Below, piece by piece: positions 1 to 7,247 of a DNA stretch of 35,868 nucleotides; position 1 is the stretch's first letter, and each line of letters starts with the position of its first letter. This DNA comes from Mesorhizobium sp. Root102 (lineage in GTDB: Bacteria > Pseudomonadota > Alphaproteobacteria > Rhizobiales > Rhizobiaceae). A model generated the notes under the pieces. The model was not told the origin of the DNA. It ran no database searches and worked only from the letters and a program-made list of their open reading frames with translations. The stretch covers positions 1-35,868 of the forward strand of contig NZ_LMCP01000027.1 of assembly GCF_001425625.1 (NCBI RefSeq). Reading direction: 5' to 3'. A program made the translations under genes and the position numbers.

Positions 1-259
1 GGCGCATATCCAGGAAATGGAGGTCGAGCACCTGAATCGCCGCAATGCGCAGCGCGGTCGGCCGCCGGTCGAACCGATCTACCGCCTGCAGGATGCCGTC
101 GCGTGCATGACCTTGTTTCGGGCTTTGGAATATGGCGAATGGACCACGGTCGCCGAAGGCCTTCGCGCCCGCTTCTGGAACGCGGCCGACGAACGAGGTC
201 GCGCAGAGATCATCAGGCGCATGCGAAGGGCGCTCGACACGGGCGGCAGTAGCACCTGA
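1..259 (+). pseudogene. Fragment of an RNase J-like metallo-beta-lactamase-fold protein, partial at the window edge
   Basis: The reading frame is open from the window edge. From about base 2 to base 180 it reads like the internal segment of MBL-fold RNA-processing hydrolases: an AHIQE start, a hydrophilic LNRRN stretch, PPVEPIY, LFRALEYGEW and GLRARFWNA. In that family the next residues should be GH(I/L)LGSA followed by the beta-CASP part. Here the similarity stops at about base 180 and a tail of about 25 unrelated residues runs to TGA at 259. The beta-CASP domain and the rest of the nuclease are therefore missing. I infer a gene truncated by deletion or recombination, now ending 60 bases before the ATPase gene. 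The family assignment is from memory of the motif pattern; the N-terminal half lies outside the window. Confidence 0.5.
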
Positions 260-319
260 GCAAGTGACGGAGCCTGACGGCGCACCCGTACAATGCGCTG
301 GCAATGGAAGAAAGCCTAG

Positions 320-2881
320 ATGTCTCGAGCCACCTCATCGACCATTGCCTTGACCGGTCTCAGCGAGGCCGAAGCACAGGCTAGGCTTGTCATCGAAGGG
401 TTCAACGAGTTGCCCAGGTCAAGCCGTCGGACGCCATTGCGCATTGCTATCGAGGTCATGCGCGAGCCGATGCTTGCGCTGCTGTTGGGTGGAGGCTGCG
501 TTTACCTGCTTCTTGGCGATCTTCAGGAGGCGTTGATCCTTATCGCATTTGGCAGCTTGTCGGTGGGAATTACCATCGTTCAGGAGGCGCGGACCGAGCG
601 TGTTCTCGAGGCGTTGCGCGATCTGACAAGTCCGCGCGCTCTGGTGATACGCGATGGCGAACGCAAGCGGATTGCAGGTCGCGAGGTGGTACGCGGCGAT
701 ACCGTCGTGCTGGGGGAGGGGGACCGGGTTCCGGCCGATGTTCTGCTCATCCAGAGCCTGGACATCCAGGCCGATGAGTCCTTGCTGACAGGAGAATCCA
801 TGCCGGTGCGCAAGATCGCAGCCGAGGAAGGCGATCTGCCAGCCGAACGCCGGCCGGGGGGTGACGACCTGCCTTTCGCATTTTCCGGATCACTCGTCGT
901 TCGCGGTTCAGGCATCGGCGAAGTTCTGGCAACCGGGCCGCTCAGCCAAATCGGGGCGATCGGGCAAGCGCTTAGTACCATGGAGACCGAAGCACCCCGC
1001 TTGCAGCGACAGACAAAACGACTTGTCGGCATCTTCGCACTGGTCGGCGGCGCGGTCAGTATTCTCGCGGTCGTGCTTTATGGCTTGTTACGCAGCGGAT
1101 GGCTTGACGCGGTGTTGGCGGGTATTGCGCTCGGCATGTCGATGCTGCCCGAGGAGTTTCCCATGGTGCTGACAATCTTCATGGCCATGGGCGCATGGCG
1201 CATCTCGCAGGCGCGCGTGCTCACCCGTCGTGCAGCAGCGATCGAGACGCTTGGCTCGGCAACGGTCCTTTGCACAGACAAGACCGGAACGCTGACCGAG
1301 AACCGCATGACAATTGCAGAACTGAGAACGCCCGATGGCAAACTGTTTCGCCTGCTGAACAACTCGAACACAGAGATGCCGGCGGCATTTGGGGAGTTGG
1401 TCGAGGTCGGCGTGCTTGCCAGTGCCGAGATTCCCTTTGATCCGATGGAAAGGGCATTTCACAAACTCGCGCAGGAGCGATTGCCCATGCGCGCGGACAG
1501 TGCTGATCGGAAACTGACCCGCGCCTATGGGTTGCGCCCTGAACTGTTGGCAATGTCGAATGCCTGGCAATCATCGGCTGGTGGCGGCGACTGCCTGATT
1601 GCCGCCAAGGGTTCGCCGGAGGCCATCGCGGCACTCTGTCGTCTACCTGCGGATCGGGTCGCTTCGGTCAAGGATGTTGTGGACGCCATGGCGACGGAAG
1701 GACTGCGCGTCCTAGGCGTTGCGCGTTCCAGCCATGCCGGCGATCAATTGCCGGACAGGCAGACTGGTTTCGATTTCGAATTCTTGGGCCTCGTCGGACT
1801 TGCCGACCCCCTGCGTTCAGGGGTTCCGGACGCGGTGGGCAATTGCCGCTCCGCCGGAATCAGAGTGATCATGATTACCGGGGACTATCCCGCGACCGCG
1901 AGAGCGATTGCCCGCGAGGCTGGGCTCGATTTCAACGAAGTCGTCACCGGTGAAGAGCTCAAGGCACTGGATGGCGCAGCCCTGTCGGCGCGCGTGAAAA
2001 CCGCGGCGGTGTTCGCGCGGATCATGCCCGAGCAGAAATTGGCAATCGTCAGAGCCTTGAAGGCCAATGGCGAAATTGTCGCCATGACGGGAGACGGCGT
2101 CAACGATGCTCCGTCGCTGAAAGCCGCAAACATTGGCATTGCCATGGGCGGTCGCGGCACGGATGTCGCGCGCGAGGCGTCGTCCATCGTCCTCCTCGAC
2201 GACGATTTCGGGTCGATAGTCAAAGCCATCCGGCTGGGCCGCCGCATCTACGACAACTTGCGCAAGGCAATGGGCTTCATCCTTGCCGTGCACGTGCCGA
2301 TCGCCGGGCTGGCCCTGCTTCCATTGCTGTTTGGGCTTCCTATCCTGTTCGGGCCAATTCACATTGCCTTTCTGGAGATGGTGATCGATCCGGTCTGCTC
2401 GTTGGTCTTTGAAGCAGAAACCGAGGAAAATGACACGATGAAGCGTCCGCCGCGGGATCCGGAAGCGGCGCTCTTCTCGCGCTCGTTGATCGCATGGAGC
2501 GTTGTGCAGGGCACGCTGGCGTTTGCTCTCGTCGCCGCTATTTTTCTTCTCTCCCTGCACTGGGGAATACCGGAAAATGAAATTCGCGCGCTGACATTCT
2601 TCTCGCTGGTGCTAACGATCGTCGGGCTGATTTTCGTCAACCGTACGTTCAGTGATTCACTGCTGGTCTCATTGTTCCGTCCAAATCGATCGCTTGGTAT
2701 CGTCGTCGTGGTGGTTGCTGCCGCACTGGGTGGGACACTTTTCTGGCCGCTCGCCAGTACTCTCTTCCAGTTTGGACCGCTGCATCTGGACGATCTCACC
2801 GTGACCCTTGCTGCCGGGATAGCGGTGTTGGTCTGCCTTGAGGTCCTGAAACATTTCTGGCGGGATGGGCTGAAAGCCTGA
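320..2881 (+). CDS. P-type cation-transporting ATPase (HAD-IC family)
   Basis: This is a full-length P-type ATPase of 853 residues, pumping a cation across the inner membrane with an aspartyl-phosphate intermediate. Visible motifs are TGES at residues 157-160 (actuator domain), the phosphorylation motif DKTGTLT starting at Asp320, and GDGVNDAP at 591-598. Hydrophobic segments lie near residues 45-85, 235-290 and from about 650 to the end. The fourth-helix ion-site motif reads PEEFP (277-281) instead of the PEGLP of SERCA-like calcium pumps, so the ion cannot be named safely. There is no N-terminal heavy-metal CxxC domain, and the layout is closest to P2-like pumps. A GGAAG ribosome site lies about 9 bases before the ATG. 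I see no Fnr box immediately upstream, so it may have depended on the broken upstream gene's promoter. Confidence 0.93.
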   Translation: MSRATSSTIALTGLSEAEAQARLVIEGFNELPRSSRRTPLRIAIEVMREPMLALLLGGGCVYLLLGDLQEALILIAFGSLSVGITIVQEARTERVLEALRDLTSPRALVIRDGERKRIAGREVVRGDTVVLGEGDRVPADVLLIQSLDIQADESLLTGESMPVRKIAAEEGDLPAERRPGGDDLPFAFSGSLVVRGSGIGEVLATGPLSQIGAIGQALSTMETEAPRLQRQTKRLVGIFALVGGAVSILAVVLYGLLRSGWLDAVLAGIALGMSMLPEEFPMVLTIFMAMGAWRISQARVLTRRAAAIETLGSATVLCTDKTGTLTENRMTIAELRTPDGKLFRLLNNSNTEMPAAFGELVEVGVLASAEIPFDPMERAFHKLAQERLPMRADSADRKLTRAYGLRPELLAMSNAWQSSAGGGDCLIAAKGSPEAIAALCRLPADRVASVKDVVDAMATEGLRVLGVARSSHAGDQLPDRQTGFDFEFLGLVGLADPLRSGVPDAVGNCRSAGIRVIMITGDYPATARAIAREAGLDFNEVVTGEELKALDGAALSARVKTAAVFARIMPEQKLAIVRALKANGEIVAMTGDGVNDAPSLKAANIGIAMGGRGTDVAREASSIVLLDDDFGSIVKAIRLGRRIYDNLRKAMGFILAVHVPIAGLALLPLLFGLPILFGPIHIAFLEMVIDPVCSLVFEAETEENDTMKRPPRDPEAALFSRSLIAWSVVQGTLAFALVAAIFLLSLHWGIPENEIRALTFFSLVLTIVGLIFVNRTFSDSLLVSLFRPNRSLGIVVVVVAAALGGTLFWPLASTLFQFGPLHLDDLTVTLAAGIAVLVCLEVLKHFWRDGLKA

Positions 2882-2980
2882 AACACTGGAAGTCGGACCG
2901 CGATGCCGATCGATGCACGGACGCCTACCCCGCATGGCCCGATGAGGCGAGAAATGTCGGAGCCATTTGGAGTCGCGCAA

Positions 2981-3185
2981 ATGGTCAACATTGCCTCCAG
3001 ACCTGCCAGGGTTTGCAACTTGACGCGAAGCAAGGGTGTCGACTTCCCACGATCTGGGAGACGACGCTGAAGAGACATTCATACGTCGTGGGCCGCCGAT
3101 GCAGGACCGGAATGAGAATGGCCCCATTCTTAAGTATGGCTGGGAGACGGGCCGCTTGAGTGAGAGCAAATTGGGAGGCCGCTGA
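2981..3185 (+). pseudogene. Decayed copy of the small conserved gene at 27014-27229
   Basis: Three successive frames on the + strand give a protein collinear with the intact 71-residue protein encoded at 27014-27229. The first frame runs from ATG 2981 to about 3048 and contains CN...KG.DFP. The second covers about 3049-3084 and contains TIWETTLKRHSYVVG, matching TIWKNILKVHPYVAG. The third runs to TGA 3183-3185 and contains PP.QD..ENGPILK....TG. About half of some 62 aligned positions are identical by eye. Two single-base deletions, near 3047 and 3087, explain the frame changes. It ends 2 bases before the Fnr-like box of the DUF6064 gene. I see no Fnr box upstream of it, unlike the intact copy. 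Confidence 0.62.
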
Positions 3186-3186
3186 T

Positions 3187-3200
3187 TTGCGCCAGATCAA
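3187..3200. promoter_or_regulatory. Fnr/FixK-type box TTGCGCCAGATCAA
   Basis: The right half-site is perfect and the left half is degenerate (TTGCG instead of TTGAT). The centre is 58.5 bases before the DUF6064 ATG at 3252, which fits activation from -41.5. The identical 15-mer TTGCGCCAGATCAAA precedes the second DUF6064 gene (34856-34869), which supports a real, co-inherited site. Confidence 0.6.
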
Positions 3201-3251
3201 ACGAGTGTCCTGTGACCACGGCTATGGTGATGCAGCTTGGAGATGCACTCG

Positions 3252-3909
3252 ATGTTGCCCTTCACGCGTGATCAGTTTCTCGCCAACCTGGTCGCATACA
3301 ATGAAGCCATCTGGCCCGCGCAACTGGCTGCATTTGCCCTTGGCTTGCTTGCCGTGGCCCTGTTGTTTTGGCGACGGCAAATGGCGGATCGTCTGATCGT
3401 TGGCACCCTTGCAATCATGTGGCTGTGGACCGGAGTTGGATATCATTGGCTCCACTTTGCCGAGATCAACAAGGCCGCGCTTATCTTTGGCGGCCTCTTT
3501 GTCGCGCCGGGAGCCATGCTGGCCTATGTTGGTGTCGTCAGGGAACGAACTGCGCTTCGGGCTGGGTTCTGGACCTGCAGCAGGCGTGGGAATTGGTTTG
3601 GTCGCCTATGCGGTCGTCCTTTACCCCCTTCTAGGCATCTGGACGGGTCACGCATATCCGCAAATGCCGGTGTTCTGTGTCACGCCCTGTCCGGTGACGA
3701 TTTTCACCTTCGGTTTGTTCCTCTTCGCAAAGCCTCCTATGTCGCGGTGGTTGATCGCGATCCCGTACATCTGGTCGTTGATCGGAGGGAGTGCAGCGCT
3801 CCTCCTCGGCGTGCCGCAAGACTGGTTACTTCTCGTCAGCGGTGTTGTTGCAGTCCCGTTGGTGCTTGCCTGTCGCGGCGACATCAATTTGGAAGGTTTG
3901 AAGTCTTGA
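3252..3909 (+). pseudogene. DUF6064 family membrane protein, frameshifted (copy 1)
   Basis: The first part, from ATG 3252 (MLPFTRDQF) to about 3545, encodes three hydrophobic segments ending in LAYVGVVRE. The downstream part, from NELRFGLGSGPAAG to the stop at 3909, continues in the +1 frame. It carries the conserved GHAYPQMPVF, TPCPVTIFTFG and WSLIGGSAALLLG motifs. Aligning with the second copy (34925-35611) places the shift near 3545-3555. The total length of 658 bases is one more than a multiple of three, so a single inserted base accounts for it. DUF6064 proteins are predicted polytopic inner-membrane proteins of unknown function, about 220 residues long. An Fnr-like box is correctly spaced upstream. 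A sequencing error remains possible. Confidence 0.78.
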
Positions 3910-4038
3910 GCTTGCCGATCCATCATCGCTGTCGGATTCAAGGTTTGCTAGGTACCACAGCGGTGAGGATATGACAGCGGAAGCTGCCCTTTTGTCAGGA
4001 AACCCGTTAGGCTCACTTGGCTTGCGAGATGGCGCGAC

Positions 4039-5109
4039 ATGCTCGGCCTTAAACAGTTGTCCGACATGAAACAGGTAAGATTGCTGGGCGTCCTGGCGGC
4101 GACAGCGATCGGTGTATATGTCTGCTATCTGTTGGTGCTGCCGTTTTTACCGGCATTGACTTGGGCACTCGTGCTGGCAATCGTCCTTCATCCGGCCCAT
4201 CTGAAGGTGGAGGCGAAGACCGGAAATCGAGATCTGGCAGCCCTGATATCGGTAAGCGTTGCGGCGGTTGCAGTCGGCCTGCCGCTGATTTTCGTGGCAC
4301 AGCAACTCGTTCGCGAGGCGGCAAATGGAGCTACCTATCTTGAGGAGGTTATCCGGGGATGGAACGCAAAAGGCTTCGCGTTAGACTATCCCAGGCTTTC
4401 AGCCTTTGCCCAGTGGATTGAGGACCGGCTCGATCCGGCCGGCTCAGTCGCCGCATTCGCTCAATGGCTGACGGGACAAAGCACATCGCTATTGCGCGGC
4501 TCCATCAATCAAGTGGTGATGGTCGTGCTGACGTTCTATTTTCTGTTCTATTTCCTGCGGGATCGCGAACATGCCCTGCGATGGATTGAGAGCCTTTCGC
4601 CCCTGCATGCTCCGGAAACGGCATACATTCTGTCCCGTTTTGCAGAAACGGTACATGCCACGCTCATCGGCACCGTTTGCGTCGCCGCTGTTCAGGGAGC
4701 GCTGGGTGGTCTGATGTTCTGGTGGCTCGGCTTGCCCACTCCGGTCTTCTGGGGCCTGGTGATGGGACTTCTGGCCATCGTGCCTGTCCTCGGCGCATTC
4801 GTAATCTGGGTACCGGCAGCGGTCTATCTCGCGCTGGAAGGCAGCTGGGCAAGCGCGGCGATATTGACCATCTGGGGCGGCGTCATTGTCGCCGGCATCG
4901 ACAATTTGCTCTACCCGATGCTTGTCGGGGATCGGTTGCGGCTCCATACGGTGGTGGCCTTCATCGGCGCGGTCGGCGGCATTGTCCTGTTCGGACCTTC
5001 CGGGCTCGTTCTCGGCCCTGCTGCTACAGCCGTCACTATCAGCCTCATTGATATCCTCAAAAGGCGATTGAACGTCCGATCCGAGGCGGAAGTAACCCTT
5101 GGCAACTAG
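4039..5109 (+). CDS. AI-2E family transporter (PerM/YdiK-like permease)
   Basis: This is a polytopic inner-membrane protein of 356 residues, the normal length for the AI-2E/PerM (formerly UPF0118) family. Hydrophobic segments cover about residues 15-50, 65-90, 155-180, 205-240, 245-305 and 305-345. The C-terminal half has the family's gly/pro-rich helices, including LLAIVPVLGAFVIWVPAA and a late FGPSGLVLGP. Family members have been linked to export of AI-2 or small ions and metabolites, so the substrate is unknown here. Met1 or the internal Met10 (4066) could be the start. Its stop codon overlaps that of the convergent acetyltransferase gene in a shared CTAG. No Fnr box is seen upstream. Confidence 0.88.
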   Translation: MLGLKQLSDMKQVRLLGVLAATAIGVYVCYLLVLPFLPALTWALVLAIVLHPAHLKVEAKTGNRDLAALISVSVAAVAVGLPLIFVAQQLVREAANGATYLEEVIRGWNAKGFALDYPRLSAFAQWIEDRLDPAGSVAAFAQWLTGQSTSLLRGSINQVVMVVLTFYFLFYFLRDREHALRWIESLSPLHAPETAYILSRFAETVHATLIGTVCVAAVQGALGGLMFWWLGLPTPVFWGLVMGLLAIVPVLGAFVIWVPAAVYLALEGSWASAAILTIWGGVIVAGIDNLLYPMLVGDRLRLHTVVAFIGAVGGIVLFGPSGLVLGPAATAVTISLIDILKRRLNVRSEAEVTLGN

Positions 5110-5633
5110 TCAGATACTTTGCTTCCCAGCTCTCGCCGAACCAAGACAAGTGTCGGATCGTCAGGATAAGTCGTCACGGCAAATCCCATATCGCGTTCGA
5201 GCTCGATGGCAGCGCGGTTTTCGCGATTCTCAATCGACTCGATCGTATCGAGGCCCAGCCTTTCAGCATACTTTGCGATATACGCGAGCAATTCCCAGCT
5301 GACGCCCAGATGCTTGCGATCTGCGCGAATGCAGATCGCGACTTCTCCGTGCCGACCAGCCTGATCGCATGCCAAAGTTGCTACTGCGATCAGCATCCCG
5401 TCGATGGAGAAGGCAAGAAAATTGTGTATCCGGGCATCATCGGAACGCGTCATTTCGACGAGGCGCTCATGCGAAACCTCCTTCACCCCGCCGAGAAAGC
5501 GAAATCGCAGGTCCTCCGGCGTCACATGGGTGAAGAACTCCGCCAAGGTGGGTTCGTCTTCGCGGTGTGCGCTGCGCACTTCGAAGCGAAATCCAGTGCG
5601 TGTGGTAAGAGTATCTTTGGCGTCTGTAGTCAT
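5106..5633 (-). CDS. GNAT family N-acetyltransferase
   Basis: The 175-residue product is a GNAT-fold acyltransferase using acetyl-CoA; the acceptor is unknown. It has FEVRSAHREDEPTLAEFF at the N-terminus (first strand and helix), the FRFLGG segment, and a mid-protein sheet with GEVAICIRADRKHLGVSWELLAYIAKYAERLG. The last corresponds to the acetyl-CoA loop region, with a degenerate R/Q-x-x-G-x-G/A. It ends with the NRAAIELERDMGF segment typical of GNAT motif B. The domain resembles those fused to acyl-CoA synthetases in protein acetyltransferases, but here stands alone. It lies 82 bases downstream of the Fnr/FixK gene on the same strand and may be cotranscribed with it. Confidence 0.85.
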   Translation of the reverse strand: MTTDAKDTLTTRTGFRFEVRSAHREDEPTLAEFFTHVTPEDLRFRFLGGVKEVSHERLVEMTRSDDARIHNFLAFSIDGMLIAVATLACDQAGRHGEVAICIRADRKHLGVSWELLAYIAKYAERLGLDTIESIENRENRAAIELERDMGFAVTTYPDDPTLVLVRRELGSKVSD

Positions 5634-5715
5634 TTTGCTGCCTACAATCGTTGGAACTGGTATTGACGAGCCTAGTGCCTTCCGTCTGTTGCGGGCGTTA
5701 ACTAACCAATCTGCG

Positions 5716-6363
5716 TCACTCGCTCATATTGTGAAGCGCCTCATGCTTGACGATTTCGATGCTGCGCAGGTTGAGCAGGCGGATGACGCCCTTTTCCTTC
5801 AGCCGGGTGAAGACCCGTGACACGGTCTCGATGGTGAGGCCGAGATAGTCGCCGATATCCATGCGAGACATCGGCAGCTCGACCTGCCGCAATCCGCCCT
5901 GCCGCTCCGCCATGTCGACCAGGAAGGCGGCGACGCGTTCGATGGCGTTCTGGCGGCCGAGAACCAGCAGGTGTTCCTGAGCCTTGGTCAACCCCTTGAG
6001 CGCAAGTGGCAGAAGCTGGCGGGACATGTCCACGCCTGAGGCAATCCGGAAAACCCGAACGCCGGTGGCGTTGATCGCCTCGGCGAAGAAATGATGCGTG
6101 GTGTCGGCTTCGAAGCCGAACGTCTCTCCAGCAAGGTGGAAGGCACTGATCTGCCGGCGACCGTCAGCAAGCAGGCGGTAGATGCGGACGGCGCCGAATT
6201 CGACCTGATAAAGGGATCCGGCCTTTTCGCCCTGGGCATAAATCTCCGCACCGGCGGGAAAGAAGCTGAGCGGCTGCAGCAGTGCGGGCTCGAAAGCCTC
6301 CGGCGTATTGGGTTGCGAGGACCGTGACGGCAGTGCAATTGTGGAGGTCGAGTAAGCGTGCAT
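5716..6363 (-). CDS. Crp/Fnr family transcriptional regulator, FixK-like
   Basis: The 215-residue protein has an N-terminal cyclic-nucleotide-binding-type beta barrel (about residues 30-110), a long dimer helix (about 120-150) and a C-terminal winged helix. The recognition helix reads ETVSR at 179-183, the E-x-x-S-R pattern that in Fnr, FixK and Anr contacts TTGAT half-sites. From this start the protein contains no cysteine, so it cannot carry the 4Fe-4S cluster of Fnr; FixK proteins behave this way and take their oxygen signal from FixL-FixJ. I chose ATG 6363 because GGGAGAA precedes it; an upstream ATG at 6396 lacks this. It is the likely reader of the many TTGAT-N4-ATCAA boxes in the window. 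Calling it fixK itself would go beyond the evidence. Confidence 0.92.
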   Translation of the reverse strand: MHAYSTSTIALPSRSSQPNTPEAFEPALLQPLSFFPAGAEIYAQGEKAGSLYQVEFGAVRIYRLLADGRRQISAFHLAGETFGFEADTTHHFFAEAINATGVRVFRIASGVDMSRQLLPLALKGLTKAQEHLLVLGRQNAIERVAAFLVDMAERQGGLRQVELPMSRMDIGDYLGLTIETVSRVFTRLKEKGVIRLLNLRSIEIVKHEALHNMSE

Positions 6364-6415
6364 GGCTGTTCTCCCGGTTGATCCGTGACACAGCAATCGC
6401 GCGAATCCGCGGGTA

Positions 6416-6451
6416 GCAAAATTCGGTTTTGTCCCTAAGGGAAACTACCTA
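6416..6451 (-). promoter_or_regulatory. FixJ-like promoter element of the Fnr/FixK gene
   Basis: Read on the minus strand the core is TAGGTAGTTTCCCTTAGGGA, about 55-90 bases before the regulator's start codon. As I remember them, rhizobial fixK promoters recognised by phosphorylated FixJ contain a similar CGTAGTTTCCC-type core. A second copy at 18146-18181 matches at 28 of 36 positions in the same orientation. No fixL or fixJ gene is in the window. Confidence 0.5.
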
Positions 6452-6632
6452 ACGTTTGGCCGAGGCGGCAGTGGAGCCGCTGATGAGACCGGGTCGGGCA
6501 TTCGGGCCGTTGAGGAATACCATCATGAACCTGAGGCGGCCGCCGTTTCTGTCATCGAATATCCGCGTCGCTTCAGTGCGACGCCTGATCGGATATCACA
6601 ACCAAACATCGACAGGGATTATTTCTCGCCGT

Positions 6633-6646
6633 TGATGGGCATCAAT
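6633..6646. promoter_or_regulatory. Fnr/FixK box TTGATGGGCATCAA
   Basis: This is an exact TTGAT-N4-ATCAA site centred 110 bases before the ATG of the CarS-like gene at 6750. A start at +42 from the centre would give a leader of about 69 bases and would exclude the alternative TTG start at 6678. Confidence 0.8.
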
Positions 6647-6749
6647 GAGACCGCTGCGGGCTGGCCTGATGTAGTATTTGTTTCGGCTTGCACAAAACCA
6701 GGCGCGCGATTTCCGCAACGACGCCGGCCCCATACGCTTTGAGAATACT

Positions 6750-7247
6750 ATGACCGAGCTTCATTTTTGGTCGATTGTTCAGTGCCTCATTTTGCTGACC
6801 CTCGCGAACGGCGTGCCTGTCATCGCCAAGAAGATGCTTGGCGATTGGCTTGCATGGCCCATCGATGGCGGTCGACTCTTCTGGGACGGACATCCGCTCT
6901 TGGGCAAGTCAAAGACGCTTCGCGGGTTCGTCCTGGCAACCCTCGCTACTGCGATCGGCGCTCCCCTTGTCGGGCTCGACATTGAAACCGGAGTGCTCAT
7001 CGGCTTCACCGCCATGGTCGGCGACATGCTGTCGAGCTTCATCAAACGTCGCTTGCGCTTGGCTTCGAGCGCCGAGGCGCCAGGCTTCGATCAGGTGCCG
7101 GAATCGCTGTTGCCTTTCCTGGTGGTCAGGAACCTTGTGGGGTTTTCGGTTTGGGACATTCTGATCGGTGTCGGCGCGTTTTGGATCGGTGAACTGCTGG
7201 TCTCTCGGCTTCTCTACATACTGCGCATCAGAGACAGGCCCTACTAG
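6750..7247 (+). CDS. CDP-archaeol synthase-like (CarS/DUF46) membrane protein
   Basis: The 165-residue product is a small polytopic membrane protein. The segment LFWDGHPLLGKSKTLRG, followed by GFTAMVGDMLSSFIKRRL and GFDQVPESLLPF, is the signature of the CarS-like family (PF01864 type). Archaeal members transfer CMP from CTP to a glycerol diether lipid; bacterial members are mostly uncharacterised and may act on another prenyl or lipid phosphate. I chose ATG 6750 because a TTG at 6678 would start almost exactly at the predicted transcription start. The stop codon shares CTAG with the convergent phosphoesterase gene. An Fnr box lies upstream, so low-oxygen control is likely. Confidence 0.8.
   Translation: MTELHFWSIVQCLILLTLANGVPVIAKKMLGDWLAWPIDGGRLFWDGHPLLGKSKTLRGFVLATLATAIGAPLVGLDIETGVLIGFTAMVGDMLSSFIKRRLRLASSAEAPGFDQVPESLLPFLVVRNLVGFSVWDILIGVGAFWIGELLVSRLLYILRIRDRPY

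Larger units (their letters stand above)
6364..6749. other. Intergenic control region between the Fnr/FixK gene and the CarS-like gene
   Basis: This stretch has no convincing gene. It holds the FixJ-like element (6416-6451) for the minus-strand regulator gene and the exact Fnr box (6633-6646) for the plus-strand CarS-like gene. A poor half-site, TTGATCCGTGACAC, lies just before the regulator's ribosome site. The remaining bases show nothing I recognise. Confidence 0.6.

Noticed and set aside
6376..6389. Autoregulatory Fnr box TTGATCCGTGACAC before the regulator gene
   Set aside because: The right half matches only two of five positions and the site overlaps the ribosome-binding region.
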